Source of the DNA: Lineus longissimus
Taxonomy: Eukaryota > Nemertea > Pilidiophora > Heteronemertea > Lineidae
Assembly: GCF_910592395.1 (NCBI RefSeq)
Contig: NC_088309.1
Location: 9,798,501-9,862,500, forward strand
Direction of reading: 5' to 3'
Length of the DNA: 64,000 nucleotides
The notes below the pieces were generated by a model. It ran no database searches, was not told the DNA's origin, and was given only the letters and a program-made list of their open reading frames with translations. Positions 1 through 12,000 of the stretch are shown here, in pieces. The stretch's first letter is position 1; the number at the start of each line of letters is the position of its first letter. Position numbers and translations under genes: made by a program.

Positions 1-737
1 ATTTTATATGCTCACAAGGGATCTGCACTAATACTTGAAAACGACTGCTGTGGAGTGAAACATTTTCTTTTTCAAATCATCTGCATGTAGAAATGCATTC
101 TTCATTCTCACATGATATTCATACATATTCTCTCTGCTTCATTGGCCTCCATGTTGTGAAGTCATTGTACATTGTAATTAGATCGAGAGTTAGCAAGAGT
201 CGTAGTGTTGTACTCGCTAGGCGTGAAACATTGATAAAAATATTTTGTTTTAAAAGCCAAAGTTTCAACCTTAATGTTTTAATTGATAACCTTGACCATG
301 TCTTAAACTTAGGCCTGACTAGAGGCCCTAAAAGTTACCATACTCAAATGGTCTCCTTGCTGTCGTGGCCAATACAACCAGAGACAAAGCAATGTCTTCA
401 TTTTTGCTTAGAGTGGGGAGCAGAGGGGGGCTCTGATTTTGTTGATAAGTTCCCGCTCCCTTATAAGTTCAAACCTGCACTGCTTATAAAAGTCATCACA
501 ACTTTCAAAGATTATCAACATAATCTATCAGTAGAGAAATTATTACATTTGTTCTCATTGCAACTTGCTGGTTTGTGTTCGAGAAAAAATTAAAGGCGTG
601 CACTTGGTAAAGAAGGTAAAGATTACACCTTTTGACCGTCATTAGTTCAGTACAAGCTGATAAAATATTGCTCCTTCCACTAAAAGATGTTTTTGTATAA
701 TTTACTTGAATTGATTCATTTGCTTGGTCTTTTGTAG
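1..737 (+). other. Presumed Deltex intron, no supported exon
   Basis: The stretch ends in a good acceptor (TTTTGTAG at 730-737) that opens the first Deltex exon of the window. A 166-codon open frame at 93-593 has no recognisable domain and does not resemble the Deltex WWE or proline-rich regions that would precede the RING. I read this stretch as intron. Upstream Deltex exons would lie to the left of the window. Confidence 0.5.
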
Positions 738-2081
738 ATTCTAATGGAGCTACGACTGTGTTGAAAGTGTATACTGTTGAAATTCAAGACCCAAATACTG
801 ATGACGATTGCTGTATCTGTTGTGAACAGCTCCAGGCGTCTGCTGGTTTTGCCCAGAACATGACAGACACAGTGGTGCTCAAACTGAACAAGTGTGATCA
901 CATGTTCCACAAGTCTTGTCTAATTGCCATGTATGACAGCGGAATGAAGGTTAGTATTAGTGCTCAGAACAAAATTGTCATTTGCTATGCTTTAATATAC
1001 CCAGTCCTTCGTCGGGTGTAATTTTTCTAAACGAATAACAAAGAGACATTTGAACTTAAATCTCCAAACGTAATCTAAGCAGTAAGCCTTTATAATTTTG
1101 GTCAGCCTTCTTAATGATTTCAATCCTTGACCTTCCCAGGATGGCCACCTACAGTGTCCAACTTGTAAGACCATCTACGGAGAGAAGTTTGGTAACTGTC
1201 CGGCAGGCCGGATGGAGATAAACACCATACCAGATGCACTACCTGGTGAAAGCTGTAATACTATCAGGATTGTATACCACATATCTTCAGGAATACAGGT
1301 GGGTATTTGTCGCTTGTGAATCGCAGCCTAGTGTTGATGCTTTCAAATAGTAAAACTAGTATTGAACCAGTAGAAGAGAATAATAAATAGCAAAGTGACT
1401 GCATGCATACTCTCTTGAAGGAACATGTGCTTTTAGATTTGTTGGATAAATCTTTATTTTTGTGTGTGGGATAATGGATCTAAAAATATGCAGTACCAGT
1501 GATACATTCTTATCATATGTGACCCGCTCTACCAAAACTAGGCGCTTGTCGCATCTGAACTTGACAGGTTGATACGGACTTGTTGTTCATTTCCCTATTG
1601 TAGACCTTTTGTGAAATGTGACCAAATCAGTTTGTAATAGATTTCACAAAAGGTCTACAATAGGGAAATGAACAACAAGTCCGTATCAACCTGTCGAGTT
1701 CAGATGCGACAAGCGCCTAGTTTTGGTAGAGCGAGTCACATATTTTCCTAACGTTTGTGATATTTCACTTCCTGATTACAGCAAGCCAACCATCCCCACC
1801 CAGGACGACCGTTCACTGCCCGAGGTTTCCCACGCATGTGTTATCTACCCAACACAGAAAAGGGGCGTAAAGTCATGTTGCTTCTCAAGATCGCTTGGGA
1901 GAGGAGGCTTACGTTCACTATAGGGGCTTCGACCACTACTGGAGAACAGGACACTGTCACCTGGAACGAGATTCACCACAAGACAGAGTTTGGAACACGT
2001 AGCACTGGCCATGGATATCCTGATCCAAATTATCTTGATAATGTTCTGGCAGAGCTTGCAGTTCAGGGTGTGACGCCTTGA
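738..2081 (+). CDS. DTX: Deltex E3 ubiquitin-protein ligase, 3' exons (partial)
   Basis: Three exons are readable: 738-949, 1140-1298 and 1782-2081 (stop TGA 2079-2081), joined by GTTAGT and GTGGGT donors and CAG acceptors. The first holds the start of the RING finger ([10 protein letters not shown], then [10 protein letters not shown]) and the second its last Cys pair ([13 protein letters not shown]). The third is the Deltex C-terminal domain, with family signatures [37 protein letters not shown] and [16 protein letters not shown]. Deltex proteins are RING E3 ligases acting in Notch signalling, and the DTC domain binds ADP-ribose/NAD. The ending [11 protein letters not shown] is most like vertebrate DTX1 and DTX4, but orthology was not tested. 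The N-terminal WWE domains are outside the window. The reading frame is continuous across all junctions. A long hairpin element lies in the last intron, 39 bp before the final exon. Confidence 0.93.
1516..1742. repeat. Hairpin MITE in the last Deltex intron
   Basis: Arms 1516-1617 and 1641-1742 are nearly perfect reverse complements (about 100 bp each) around a 23-nt loop. The ends read TATGTGAC and GTCACATA. Only scattered mismatches are visible, for example CCC against CTC near the tips and a single base near ACTTGACAGG. There is no coding capacity. This is a foldback-type or miniature inverted-repeat element; I do not recognise the superfamily. Confidence 0.85.
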
Positions 2082-2574
2082 GTGCCTAAGTACCCACATC
2101 GAGATATGATCGGCTGCTTGCCTCCAGCATTGCACTAAAGATTACTGCTTATAAGTCTAAAGTGACCAAAATTTTTTGTTGTTATGATACACACTGCCTG
2201 TATTGAGGAAGTACTTTCATGTACTGTTATTACTGTATTACAATTGTATTGGTGCTTTGTATGCTTTTGTAAGGATAATGTTAGCTTTAAGAGTCATTCC
2301 ATTATTTGTATGTTGGGATGGTGTTTTTGTAGCCATTTTGAATTCATAACACAAGCAAATATACTCTGTGTACAATGTACTTGTTTAAGCCTGCTGAGAG
2401 GCAAAATTAGGCATAATGGTATATGTGTGTATAGATGCACTACACCAGCGTCAAATAAGTCCTTGTGATGAATTATTAACTGGTAAAGGGACTCTACAGC
2501 CTATAGGCAGGAGCCAAGTAGGTCAGATTAAGTTTCACATAGTCACCAACAGGAGTCTTTCAAATCTCATAGTA

Positions 2575-2752
2575 CAGTGGAACCTCCCTTAGCGGACACC
2601 TCTCTATTAAGGACAAGTTCTCTATTAAGGACAATAGTTTTGGTCCCAAATTGGTACTTTCCATTCAATTTGACCTCTCTGATCAGGACACCTCTCTATT
2701 AAGGACAGCATTTGTCAGTCCAGAGGGTGTCCTTAATAGAGAGGTTCTACTG
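2575..2752. mobile_element. TA-flanked MITE, pogo/Tigger-like ends (copy 1)
   Basis: It begins CAGTGGAACCTCCCTTAG and ends GAGAGGTTCTACTG, with TA on both sides (2573-2574 and 2753-2754). This matches Tc1/mariner-pogo insertion at TA. Internally it repeats CTCTATTAAGGACA on both strands. The same family occurs at 20458-20615 and 21192-21365, and a relative with related ends at 36365-37419. It is non-autonomous, with no transposase. Confidence 0.85.
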
Positions 2753-3929
2753 TACCCTGAAATCATTCACCCATGTACAAGAATATGTTTAATGCTGAAT
2801 GAAACACAATTCAGTCATCTTGGTTTTGTGTTTTGGTCTCCTTAAGAAGACCAGTGTACATGTAACACCCTGGCCCCTGCCTCTGGTCCCAATATCATCT
2901 TTCTTTTCAAACTACATGTATATGATAATGATGATAAAATATAGAGTCTTATACCTAGCTCTATGTGTATCCAATTTGAACACAGATCATCTGATATGTT
3001 TCTTTATTCAGATGGATTCAGTATTCTTTGAGTGTGTGGTCAACATGTACATTGATCATTGATGTATTACCACTGTAAGAGTACTGTGGCAGAATCTCAT
3101 TGAAATCTTTGTCAGGAGGTGTAAATGACTGATTCTAAAACAACAGGATTTAGATCGAAGTGCACATTACAGTGTAAATGAACTACGTGCCGATGAAGCC
3201 TTGTTTTGAAATCGGCAGTTATGGTTTAAGGAATTGAACCCGAGGCGGAGGACCTTGGTTGAGTTACCAAGACACTCGAGGGTGGAGCTAAAATACAGTC
3301 CAAACCCGAGCTAAAATACCTAAAACTTAAAAAGATAGGCCACGAAAATAACTTGAATATGTGCGAATTTGGCAAATTCCATCCATCGCCGGCCCGGCCG
3401 GAGCGCCGGTAGCGCCGTTGTTTACATTATGTTACGGCAACGTTACAGAAAATGAGACATGTACATTTTGTACAGCGCGCATAGGAAGTCCGCATCGGCT
3501 CGCTCAAGTGATGCTAAAATCCGCGCAAATGGGCTATTTGGAGCGTTTTTCTCGGCAAATATGTGTAGTGCTCATTAAAAAACTTAGGGTGGTTGATGCT
3601 TCCTTGGCTGATTTGTGTTTGAAGCAGTGTTTTGAGAGCCTCAAACTTCTGAAGTGAGCTGAAATTCCATTGACGTGACGTGTGCATGGTTTCCACATTT
3701 TAGTGCAACCCGAGGGAACTTTGGTAGAGCATCTTGGTTGCGTGTCCAAAACACTCCGCTCTCAGAACGAGGCTTATGCATTTTCCATTTAAAAGTTGAC
3801 TTTACGGTACCAAGGTATTTTAGAATAGGCAATCATAACCGCTTGCGTTGGTGCAAAATGTGGAAGCATATCAAAAGCATTTCAAAAACCACATTATTCG
3901 TTATTTAATTTGAGATGTTTTAGAATAGA

Positions 3930-4060
3930 AATTGATACCTCACTGTCGGTATTGATTGTCTCACCAAAACTGCTCGGGTGGAGCTAAAATATTGGCCAAA
4001 ACCTCAGTGTACCCACACGGTTTTGGTGAGACAAACAGGACCGACAGTGAGGTATCAATT
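3930..4060. repeat. Inverted repeat with ~42-bp arms
   Basis: The left arm at 3930-3971 (AATTGATACCTCACTGTCGG, then TTGTCTCACCAAAAC) is repeated in reverse complement at 4019-4060, with a few mismatches and a ~47-nt spacer. The outer end TCAATTCCTTAA mirrors TTAAGGAATTGA at about 3230, so this may be one end of an ~840-bp element. The phrase GGTGGAGCTAAAATA also occurs near 3283 and 3977. Confidence 0.6.
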
Positions 4061-4738
4061 CCTTAATTGTTAGAATCTATGACGTCATTTTACATGTATG
4101 TATGTACCTTTCCATTATCAACAAGAAAACTAAAGTTGGACTGGTCTTATTGATTAGTGCTATGCTATGTTAGGCTACTGTGTAATCAAGCGGGGAGAAA
4201 AAATAAATGGAAGTTGGACATAGTACATGTTCCCATGCTAGCTCGCCTGCTTGACCGTTTAAATTTTCTTTTTCAAAGCTAATTGTTCAGGTGTCGTTTA
4301 AACAGGAGGAGACAAAAATTTTGAGGAGACAAAAATTTAATTGGTCGGCATCACGGAACAAGGTGTTCTGTGTAATCCGGCTCAATAGAATGTTTTGTGT
4401 TATGTATGACGTTAGGATTGCTGCTTGTTATGTTTACTAGATGTATTTTTATTTTGGCTTCCAAATAAACGTGATAAATAAGATGACCATTCATTTCACA
4501 TCTGTCAGACATCATATTTCCTTCGAATATTTTTGTTTACATTCGACTGTACAGCAAAAAGAGAGGGTTAATGTGTTCCGCTGTTTTGTACGTTGGCTTA
4601 CAGATCTCTGCAAGGGTAATAAGGCTTCTTGACTCCTCTCGTGCTGGTGCAATATTTGTCTTGTGACATAGTGGAGCTAATGGTCTTTCCGAAGACAATG
4701 TCACATTCAAGCACATATTGGCCAGATTACCAGAGACC

Positions 4739-6540
4739 AACTGTCTCCTCCAGATTCATACAGATCACCAGGACCGTGAGACAGGCTGTCCTTCAAGTTC
4801 GTACATTTCACCATGTCCGGGAGACAAGTTCGTACATTTCACCATGTCCGGGAGACAGGCTGTCCTACAAGCTCATATATTTCACCATGTCCGGGAGACA
4901 GGCTGTCCCTCAAGTTCATACAGATCATCACGTCCGCGAGACAGGCTGTCTTCTTGAAGTTCATACATATTACCATGTCCGCGAGACAGGCTGTCCTTCA
5001 AGCTCATACAGATCACCATGTCTGCGAGACAGGCTGGTCCTTCAAGCTCATACAGATCACCATGTCCGGGAGACAGGCTGTCCTTCAAGCTCATTATAGA
5101 TCACCATGTCCGCGAGACAGACTGGTCATTCAAGCTCATACAGATCACCATGTCCGGGAGATATGCTGTCCCTCAAGTTCATACATATCACCATGTCCGC
5201 GAGACAGACTGTCCTTCAAATTCATATAGATCACCATGTCCGCGAGACAGGCTGTCCTTCAAATTCATATAGATCACCATGTCCGCGAGACAGGATGGTC
5301 CTTCAAGCTCATACAGATCACCATGTCCGGGAAACAGGCTGTCTCCTTCAAGCTCATACAGATCACCATGTCCGCGAGACAGGCTGGTCCTTCAAGCTCA
5401 TACAGATCACCTTGTCCGCGAGACAGGCTGTCTTCTTGAAGTTCATACAGATCACCATGTCCGCGAGACAGGCTGTCTTCTTGAAGTTCATACAGATCAC
5501 CATGTCTGCGAGACAGGCTGTCTCCTTCAAGTTCATACAGATCACCATGTCCGCGAGACAGGTTGTTCTTCAAGCTCATTATCGATCACCATGTTCGCGA
5601 GACAGGCTGTCCCTCAAGTTCATACATATCATCATGTCCGCGAGACAGGCTGTCCTTCAAGCTCATTATAGATCACCATGTCAGCGAGACAGGCTGGTCC
5701 TTCAAGCTCATACAGATCACCATGTCCGCGAGACAGGCTGTCTTCTTGAAGTTCATACCGGTCACCATGTCTGCGAGACAGGCTGTCCTTCAAATTCATA
5801 TAGATCACCATGTCTACGAGACAGGCTGTCCTTCAAATTCATATAGATCACCATGTCTACGAGACAGGTTGTCCTTCAAATTCATATAGATCACCATGTC
5901 TGCGAGACAGGCTGTCCTTCAAATTCATATAGATCACCATGTCTACGAGACAGGCTGGTCCTTCAAGTTCATACAGGTCACCATGTCCGCGAGACAGGCT
6001 GTCCTTCAAATTCATATAGATCACCATGTCTGCGAGACAGGCTGGTCCTTCAAGCTCATACAGATCACCATGTCCGCAAGACAGGCTGTCTTCTTGAAGT
6101 TCATACAGATCACCATGTCCGCGAGACAGACTGTCTTCTCCATATTCATACAGATCGCCCTGTCTTCTCCATTCACCAGATCACCATGTCACTGAGATAT
6201 TCGTCTTCTCCATTAAGGGAGGAGGCTGTATCCTTCTAGTTCATTCAGAGACAGGCTGTTTCCTCTATATCCATAGAGATCGCCCGGTGTTCTCTATATT
6301 CACCGGATCACCGAAGTCCCTCAGATGTGCTATCTCATCCAAATTCACACATATCACCATGTCCGAGAGACAGAATGTCTTCTCCATATAATCGTGCAGC
6401 TGCCCTGCTTGCTTCATATGAACTAGATCCCCTTGTCCCAGACATGCTGTCTCCTCCTGATTCGTACAGATCACCATGTACTGTACGTGAGACAGGCTGT
6501 TTTCTCCGTATTTATACAGATCACCCTGTCTTCAGATGAC
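4739..6540 (+). repeat. Minisatellite, ~43-bp unit, forward arm (about 40 copies)
   Basis: A unit of 43-46 bp is repeated head to tail. Each unit contains ATCACCATGTCCGCGAGACA, then GGCTGTCCTTCAAG and a TCATACAG spacer. Length variants come from an extra G (CTGGTCC) or TCT (GTCTTCTTG). The unit lacks stop codons in all three + frames, and 43 is not divisible by 3. Long overlapping open frames therefore arise automatically, with the same peptide recurring every 43 codons (three units). No splice signals, start context or domain support coding. Every unit carries a near-palindrome, AGACAG-G-CTGTC. Confidence 0.93.
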
Positions 6541-6815
6541 CTGAATGAGACATGGAATATCAAGATACACAGCTGCCCCAAGAGATGGATTACGTATTCT
6601 GTCTGCAGGATGTGGACACCCATGATGTCTATTACCCCACTGCTTGTATCCTGAATGCAAGCTTGTCCATGGAACTAGATGTGACTCGATTATTGACACT
6701 GTCTTCATTAGACCTGAATGTGACATCCACTGTTTTGCCATGCTCTGGAATACGTGTCTTTAGTGCAGCGAATAAGATGTAGACAATGTGATGTCGCCAT
6801 CGGCACATTCGGGTT
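6541..6815. other. Central spacer between the opposed minisatellite arms
   Basis: About 275 bp without recognisable satellite units separate the last forward unit (ending near CCCTGTCTTCAGATGACC) from the first reverse unit (starting near GAAGACGATAGCCTGTCTCG). Weak similarity to satellite words remains. No gene is recognised. Confidence 0.6.
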
Positions 6816-9080
6816 GTGCTGAAGACGATAGCCTGTCTCGCGGTCATGGTGTTCTGTATGAGCTGTTTGAAGGAGACAGTCCCTCTCTGGGACATTGTTA
6901 TCTGGTCAATAAGAAGAAGATGCTGCGGTCTGTATGAATATGAATACACCAGCCTGTCTCACGGTCATTGTGCCCTGTATCAGTTTGAAGGAGACAGTCG
7001 GTCTCTGGGGCATGGTGATCTGTATGCATTCGGAGAAGACAGCACATCTCATAGACATGGTGAGCAGACTGGACGATGTGTATGAATATGGAGATAAGCC
7101 AGCCTGCCTTGCAGACATGTTGATCGCTATTATTTCGGAGAAGATGGAAAAAAAGGTGATCTGAGGAATATGGAGAAGACAGGGGATTTGCATGAATATG
7201 AAGATAGTCTGTCTCTGTGACACGGTGACCTGCATGAATTCAGAGAAGACAGCACATCTCATGGACGTGGTGAGAAGACTGGACGATCTGTATGAATATG
7301 GAGATAGGCAAGCCAGCCTCGCGGACGTGTTGATCTCTATGATTTAGGAGGAGACAGCCTGTCTCTGGGAATCGTGAGCTGGTATTCACCAGAAGACAGG
7401 GAGATGATATGAATATGGATTGGACAGGGCGATCTGCATGAATATGAAGATAGTCTGTCTCTGTGACATGGTGATCTGTATGAATGTGGATGAGACAGAA
7501 CATCTGAAGGATATGGTGATCTGGTGAATATGGAAAAGACAGGGCAATAAACAATGAAGATTTGGCTTTGGTCCTACAGAAGACATGATGGGTGTGTCGG
7601 GACATTGTGATCTGATGAGTAAGGAGAAGACCGGGCGGTATGAGTATTGCGAAGACAGCCTGTCCAACGTCTATGGAAAAGACAGGGCAATAAACAATGA
7701 AGAGTGGGCTTTGGTCCTACAGAAGACATGATGGGTGTGTCGGGACATTGTGATCTGATGAGTAAGGAGAAGACCGGGCGGTATGAGTATTGCGAAGACA
7801 GCCTGTCCAACGTCTATGGAAAAGACAGGGCAATAAACAATGAAGAGTGGGCTTTGGTCCTACAGAAGACATGATGGGTGTGTCGGGACATTGTGATCTG
7901 ATGAGTAAGGAGAAGACTGGGCGGTATGGGTATTGCGAAGACAGCCTGTCCAACGTCTATGGAAAAGACAGGGCAATAAACAATGAAGAGTGGGCTTTGA
8001 TCCTACAGAAGACATGATGGGTGTGTCGGGACATGGTGATCTGGTGAACATGGAGGGGACTGGGCGATCTGACGAATATGGAAAAGTCATGGTGATGGGT
8101 ATGAATTTGAAGGAGACAGCACATCAGGGACATGATGTTCCGTTGTCTTCAGAGAAGACAGGGCAATCTGTAAGATTTTGGAGAAGACAGTCTGTCCGGC
8201 GGACATGTTGATCCGCAGGAATCTGGAGGAGACGGCATGTCTCGGCAAGAGGACTTGGTGATCTGATGAATATGGAGAAGAGAGGGTGATTTGATGAATA
8301 TGGATAAGACGGTATGATGGCTTGAATGGAGAAGACAGCCTGTCTCGCGGACACAGTGATCTGTATGAATTAAGAGATGACAGGTCTCGGAGACACATCA
8401 TGATCTTATGATTATAGAGAAGACAACCTGTCTCAGGGACATGGTGATCTGCATAAATTTTGAGGAGACAGTACATCTCAGGGACATGGTGATCTGTATG
8501 AATATGGAGAAGACAGGGTGATTTGTTATGGAGAAGACATTCTGTCTCAGGGACATGGTGATCTGAATGAATTTTGAGGGGACAGTACATCTCAGGGACA
8601 TGGTGGTCTGTATGAATATGGAAAAGACAGGGTGATTTGATATAGAGAAGACAGTCTGTCTCAGGGATATGGTGATCTGTATGAATTTGAAGGAGACAGT
8701 ACATCTCATGGACATGGTGACTTGATAAATTATGGAAAAGACAGGGTGATTTGATATGGAGAAGACAGTCTGTCTCTGGGACATGTTGATCTGCTTGGAT
8801 CTGGAGGAGACGACATATCTCAGCAAGAGGACTTGGTGATCTGATGAATATGGAGAAAAGAGGGTGATTCGATGAATATGGATAAGACGGCATGATGGCT
8901 TGAATGGAGAAGACAGCCTGTCTCGCAGACACAGTGATCTGCATGAATTTTAAGGAGACAGCACATCTCAGGGACATCGTGGTCTGTAGAATATGGAGAA
9001 GACAGGATGATTTGATATGGAGAAGACAATCTGTCTTTGGGACATGGTGGTCTGTATGAATTCGGATGAGACAGCAATCT
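6816..9080 (-). repeat. Minisatellite, reverse-oriented arm, diverged units
   Basis: Units such as AGACAGTCTGTCTCAGGGAC-ATGGTGATCTG are the reverse complement of the 4739-6540 unit (CAGATCACCATGTC-AGACAGACTGTCT). The two arms therefore form a very large imperfect inverted repeat. Units here are more diverged and show higher-order structure: a 143-bp block at about 7530-8040 and an ~170-bp segment at 8201-8371 repeated at 8780-8948. Long - strand open frames, including 8977-8087, are by-products of unit composition. Confidence 0.9.
7530..8040. repeat. 143-bp higher-order tandem block (~3.5 copies)
   Basis: Within the reverse arm a composite unit recurs at a 143-bp spacing with almost no divergence. 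It contains AGGGCAATAAACAATGAAGA, CTACAGAAGACATGATGGGT and GAGAAGACCGGGCGGTATGA. Adjacent full copies differ by only a few bases, for example GAGTATTGCG against GGGTATTGCG. The neighbouring 43-bp units are much more diverged, so this block amplified recently. Confidence 0.88.
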
Positions 9081-12000
9081 GAAGGACAATGTCAAGGTCT
9101 CTGCATCTCAGTACTGTATTCCGACTGTCCTTTAGAGAATTGATGCAGATGGCAGGGTTTTTTCTTTTTGAGAGTTTTGGACCCAACACACCGAGGACAT
9201 TTCACATTCTTTTCAGCTTACTGGTTGTCAGACACACATTTATTCAGAGACAACATGTTGACTCATTTCAGTACTACAGGATTAGATGGTTCTAGTATTT
9301 AGAGATTGTTGGTGTGCTTCTGCTTGCATCTTTTTGATGGATATAGCGACCAAACTGTGAATTGGTGCCACCATAAAACAGAGGGTGTTAATGAATCTGA
9401 CAAGTGAGGGCTTGACGAGAGGTGGCACTGCTCAAGCTCCTGGGTAGATGAGATGGATCATCAAGGACTGGACTTATATATGAATGACACAAACTCTGGG
9501 ATACAGATAACAGTGATCACATATATTCTACATAAACGGTTAAGCATGCATCTACATCACATCAGCTGTCTAAGCTGAGCATACAAGCCTGGCAGCTGTC
9601 ATATCTGAGGAATACAAGGATGAAAGTGAGGATCCTGGTCCATTTTCTATAAAATGACATTTAAGCTAATGGGGAGAAAAACACCTGATATATGTACCTG
9701 TGTAAAACTAGAAACAAAATAAATTGAAGTTAAGGAGCATTTGAGCAACTTTGAGCTACAGCTGTCAAAGTAGCTGACCACTGAGACCCATTCTACCCAG
9801 TGTTTCTGGGCCTCTCATTCTTTATCAATTGCTTCAGACTGGGTTTATTTTCAGGACCAACCTGTACATTGCTGGTACTGGGTTTGTCTTCATTTTGTTT
9901 CTTGTTTTACATAATGTCAAGAACGGTTGAACACAAGATCGGCAGTGAAAAGAAATATACAGACAGACAAGACGAGATAAATAAGAAGAGATATGTACAG
10001 GAAAAAAACACAACTCTGTATGGACATAAAGCAGCCTTTGTACATGATGTACAATGCACATTTTAAATGCATTTATGTATATCACAGGTACATGTGTAGT
10101 CTGTCTCCATGTACAGTATCAAGACGTAGTGAGCAACATGTATGTAAAGTTGAAAATAGTGGTACACAGGTATTTTTCTCCCCAGCAGATTTGAATGCTG
10201 TCTCTGAAACAATACAAGAGATTCATCTCTAAATGTATTGCACTCTTTGAGAAGGACTCTAGCTAAATTCACAATCATACATCTTACAACAGAAATCAAC
10301 ACTCAAAGACAAGGTTAATGAAGGTCAGCACCATTCCCTTGGTTCATAGCGAAATATATGGCACTTTAGCGAGAAATATTGTTTTTAGACCTTCTCTGAC
10401 AGAGGTGTGCCAAAGTAATTTACACACTATGTCCCATCCACATTATTTCAATCACAATTTACATTAATTTGCCCCAATTTAATTTCGGATTCAATTTTTT
10501 TTTCAACTGCCAAACCTCTTCTATTACTAGAACACCAATTAATTAAAAGCGTTCCTAGATTTTAAGGGTATTGCTTGCCAGAATCACTGACTTCTATCGT
10601 AAAGCACTACCAAGCACAAGCACTAAAGCAAATTTTAGACAAAGTAAGATGAAAACGGAGCAGAACAGCAGGGTAACATGTACATGAAGTCAAAGTTCTC
10701 AAAGTTGAAACTTTCTTGAGAAAAAACATGACAACAAAACACAAATTTAAAGGGACTCTGATTTGCACATCACAAGGGTTAATAGTCCCTTTAACGATTA
10801 CTTGACACAACGCAATACACAGCTGTCCTGCTCAAATTGGAATGGACTTTTTTACCACAAAACCTGGATGGAATGGCACTTGTTTGCACATTTTGGAAAA
10901 TAAATATTAAGCGACGGAATGATTATGGGTAAACTCAGGAGTGCATATTACAGGATTTTAGTAAACGTGGACGTTAGTTTCCTTAATCTCAAATCCCTTT
11001 CTGAAATCAGCAGAAAATGGAGACCGTGAATACTATGATCAACACACAACAAGGAGAGGATTTGTCCGACATGTTATGGAAATAACAAATGCCATATATC
11101 TTTTCTTAGCTCTGTCAGTAAGACATCCCTCAGTCCATGCTTCATTTCACTTTCTAGAGTAGCAGAACACACTTTTTTGACCATTAATTTCAAATACATA
11201 AGGCACAAAAAGAACTTCGGAATATCCAATGTAACCAATGGCATAACGAATTTCAGTGGAACAGAAATTTATATCTGGGTTCGACTTCAATATAATTCAG
11301 TAACTAGCTACAGACTAGGTTTTAAAAGAGTGATCAAAAAAAAAAAACACAGAAAAATATTTTAGAGAATGCCCAAACATTTCTTGATTTTTCAACTCTG
11401 AAATAAATTACTCTCTTTACAGCTAAAGGCTGTACTTTGTGTGTAAACAATTTAATACTCAAGAAGTGCAAAAAATTCCATTATGGTGCATTTTAATAAA
11501 ACAACTGTAGCATATGAATAATGCCAGCAGTCTTTTGCTATTTAAATAAATTCGATTAAATTTGATCATGATTAGATTAGGTCAATATTGCAATAAATCA
11601 GTAGATAGATAATTCATTTAAAGGAATAGAAACAGAAGTTTTGAACCCAGAAGTATACGCATATAGCAGGCACTAATAATATTTTGTCGGGACAAAACAC
11701 GACAGTTTAGTACGAAAGAAACACCACAAGTAAGTGCAGCACTGGTTCCAATGTTTTTACCATGATGAACGGTGATATCAAATATTAACATTAGAACATG
11801 ACAAATAAAACTGCCAAAGGCAATGCCAGGAATTTGAAGAGAAAAATATTCAAAATTTTAAGAATCAAGTTACTCCCGTTGACTCCTGACAGTGATAATG
11901 AGTAAACAGCACAAATATTTTGATTGGAATGATAGAACTGTAAACAAGAAATAAGCAAAAATATTATCTCTATTGACGTGACCTTGAGCCCTATTTTACC

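Larger units (their letters stand above)
2082..4738. other. Deltex 3' UTR and intergenic DNA with small repeats
   Basis: No gene is recognisable. The first few hundred bases are likely Deltex 3' UTR, but I found no convincing AATAAA close to the stop. The stretch holds a 178-bp TA-flanked MITE (2575-2752), a hairpin (3930-4060) and a possible larger element bounded by TTAAGGAATTGA at about 3226 and its inverse at about 4066. The short open frames here have no family signature. Confidence 0.5.

Noticed and set aside
93-593. 166-codon + strand frame before the Deltex exons
   Set aside because: No domain, no Deltex similarity, and it lies upstream of a clean acceptor. It is most likely an intronic chance frame.
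4629-6239. Overlapping + and - strand frames of up to 246 codons
   Set aside because: These are products of the stop-free 43-bp satellite unit in rotating frames, without gene signals.
8087-8977. 296-codon - strand frame resembling a repetitive protein
   Set aside because: It is the same satellite in reverse orientation. The periodicity follows the DNA unit, not a protein domain.
4739-9080. CRISPR-like array of regular repeats
   Set aside because: Repeats and spacers both belong to the repeated unit, lengths vary, and the genome is eukaryotic.
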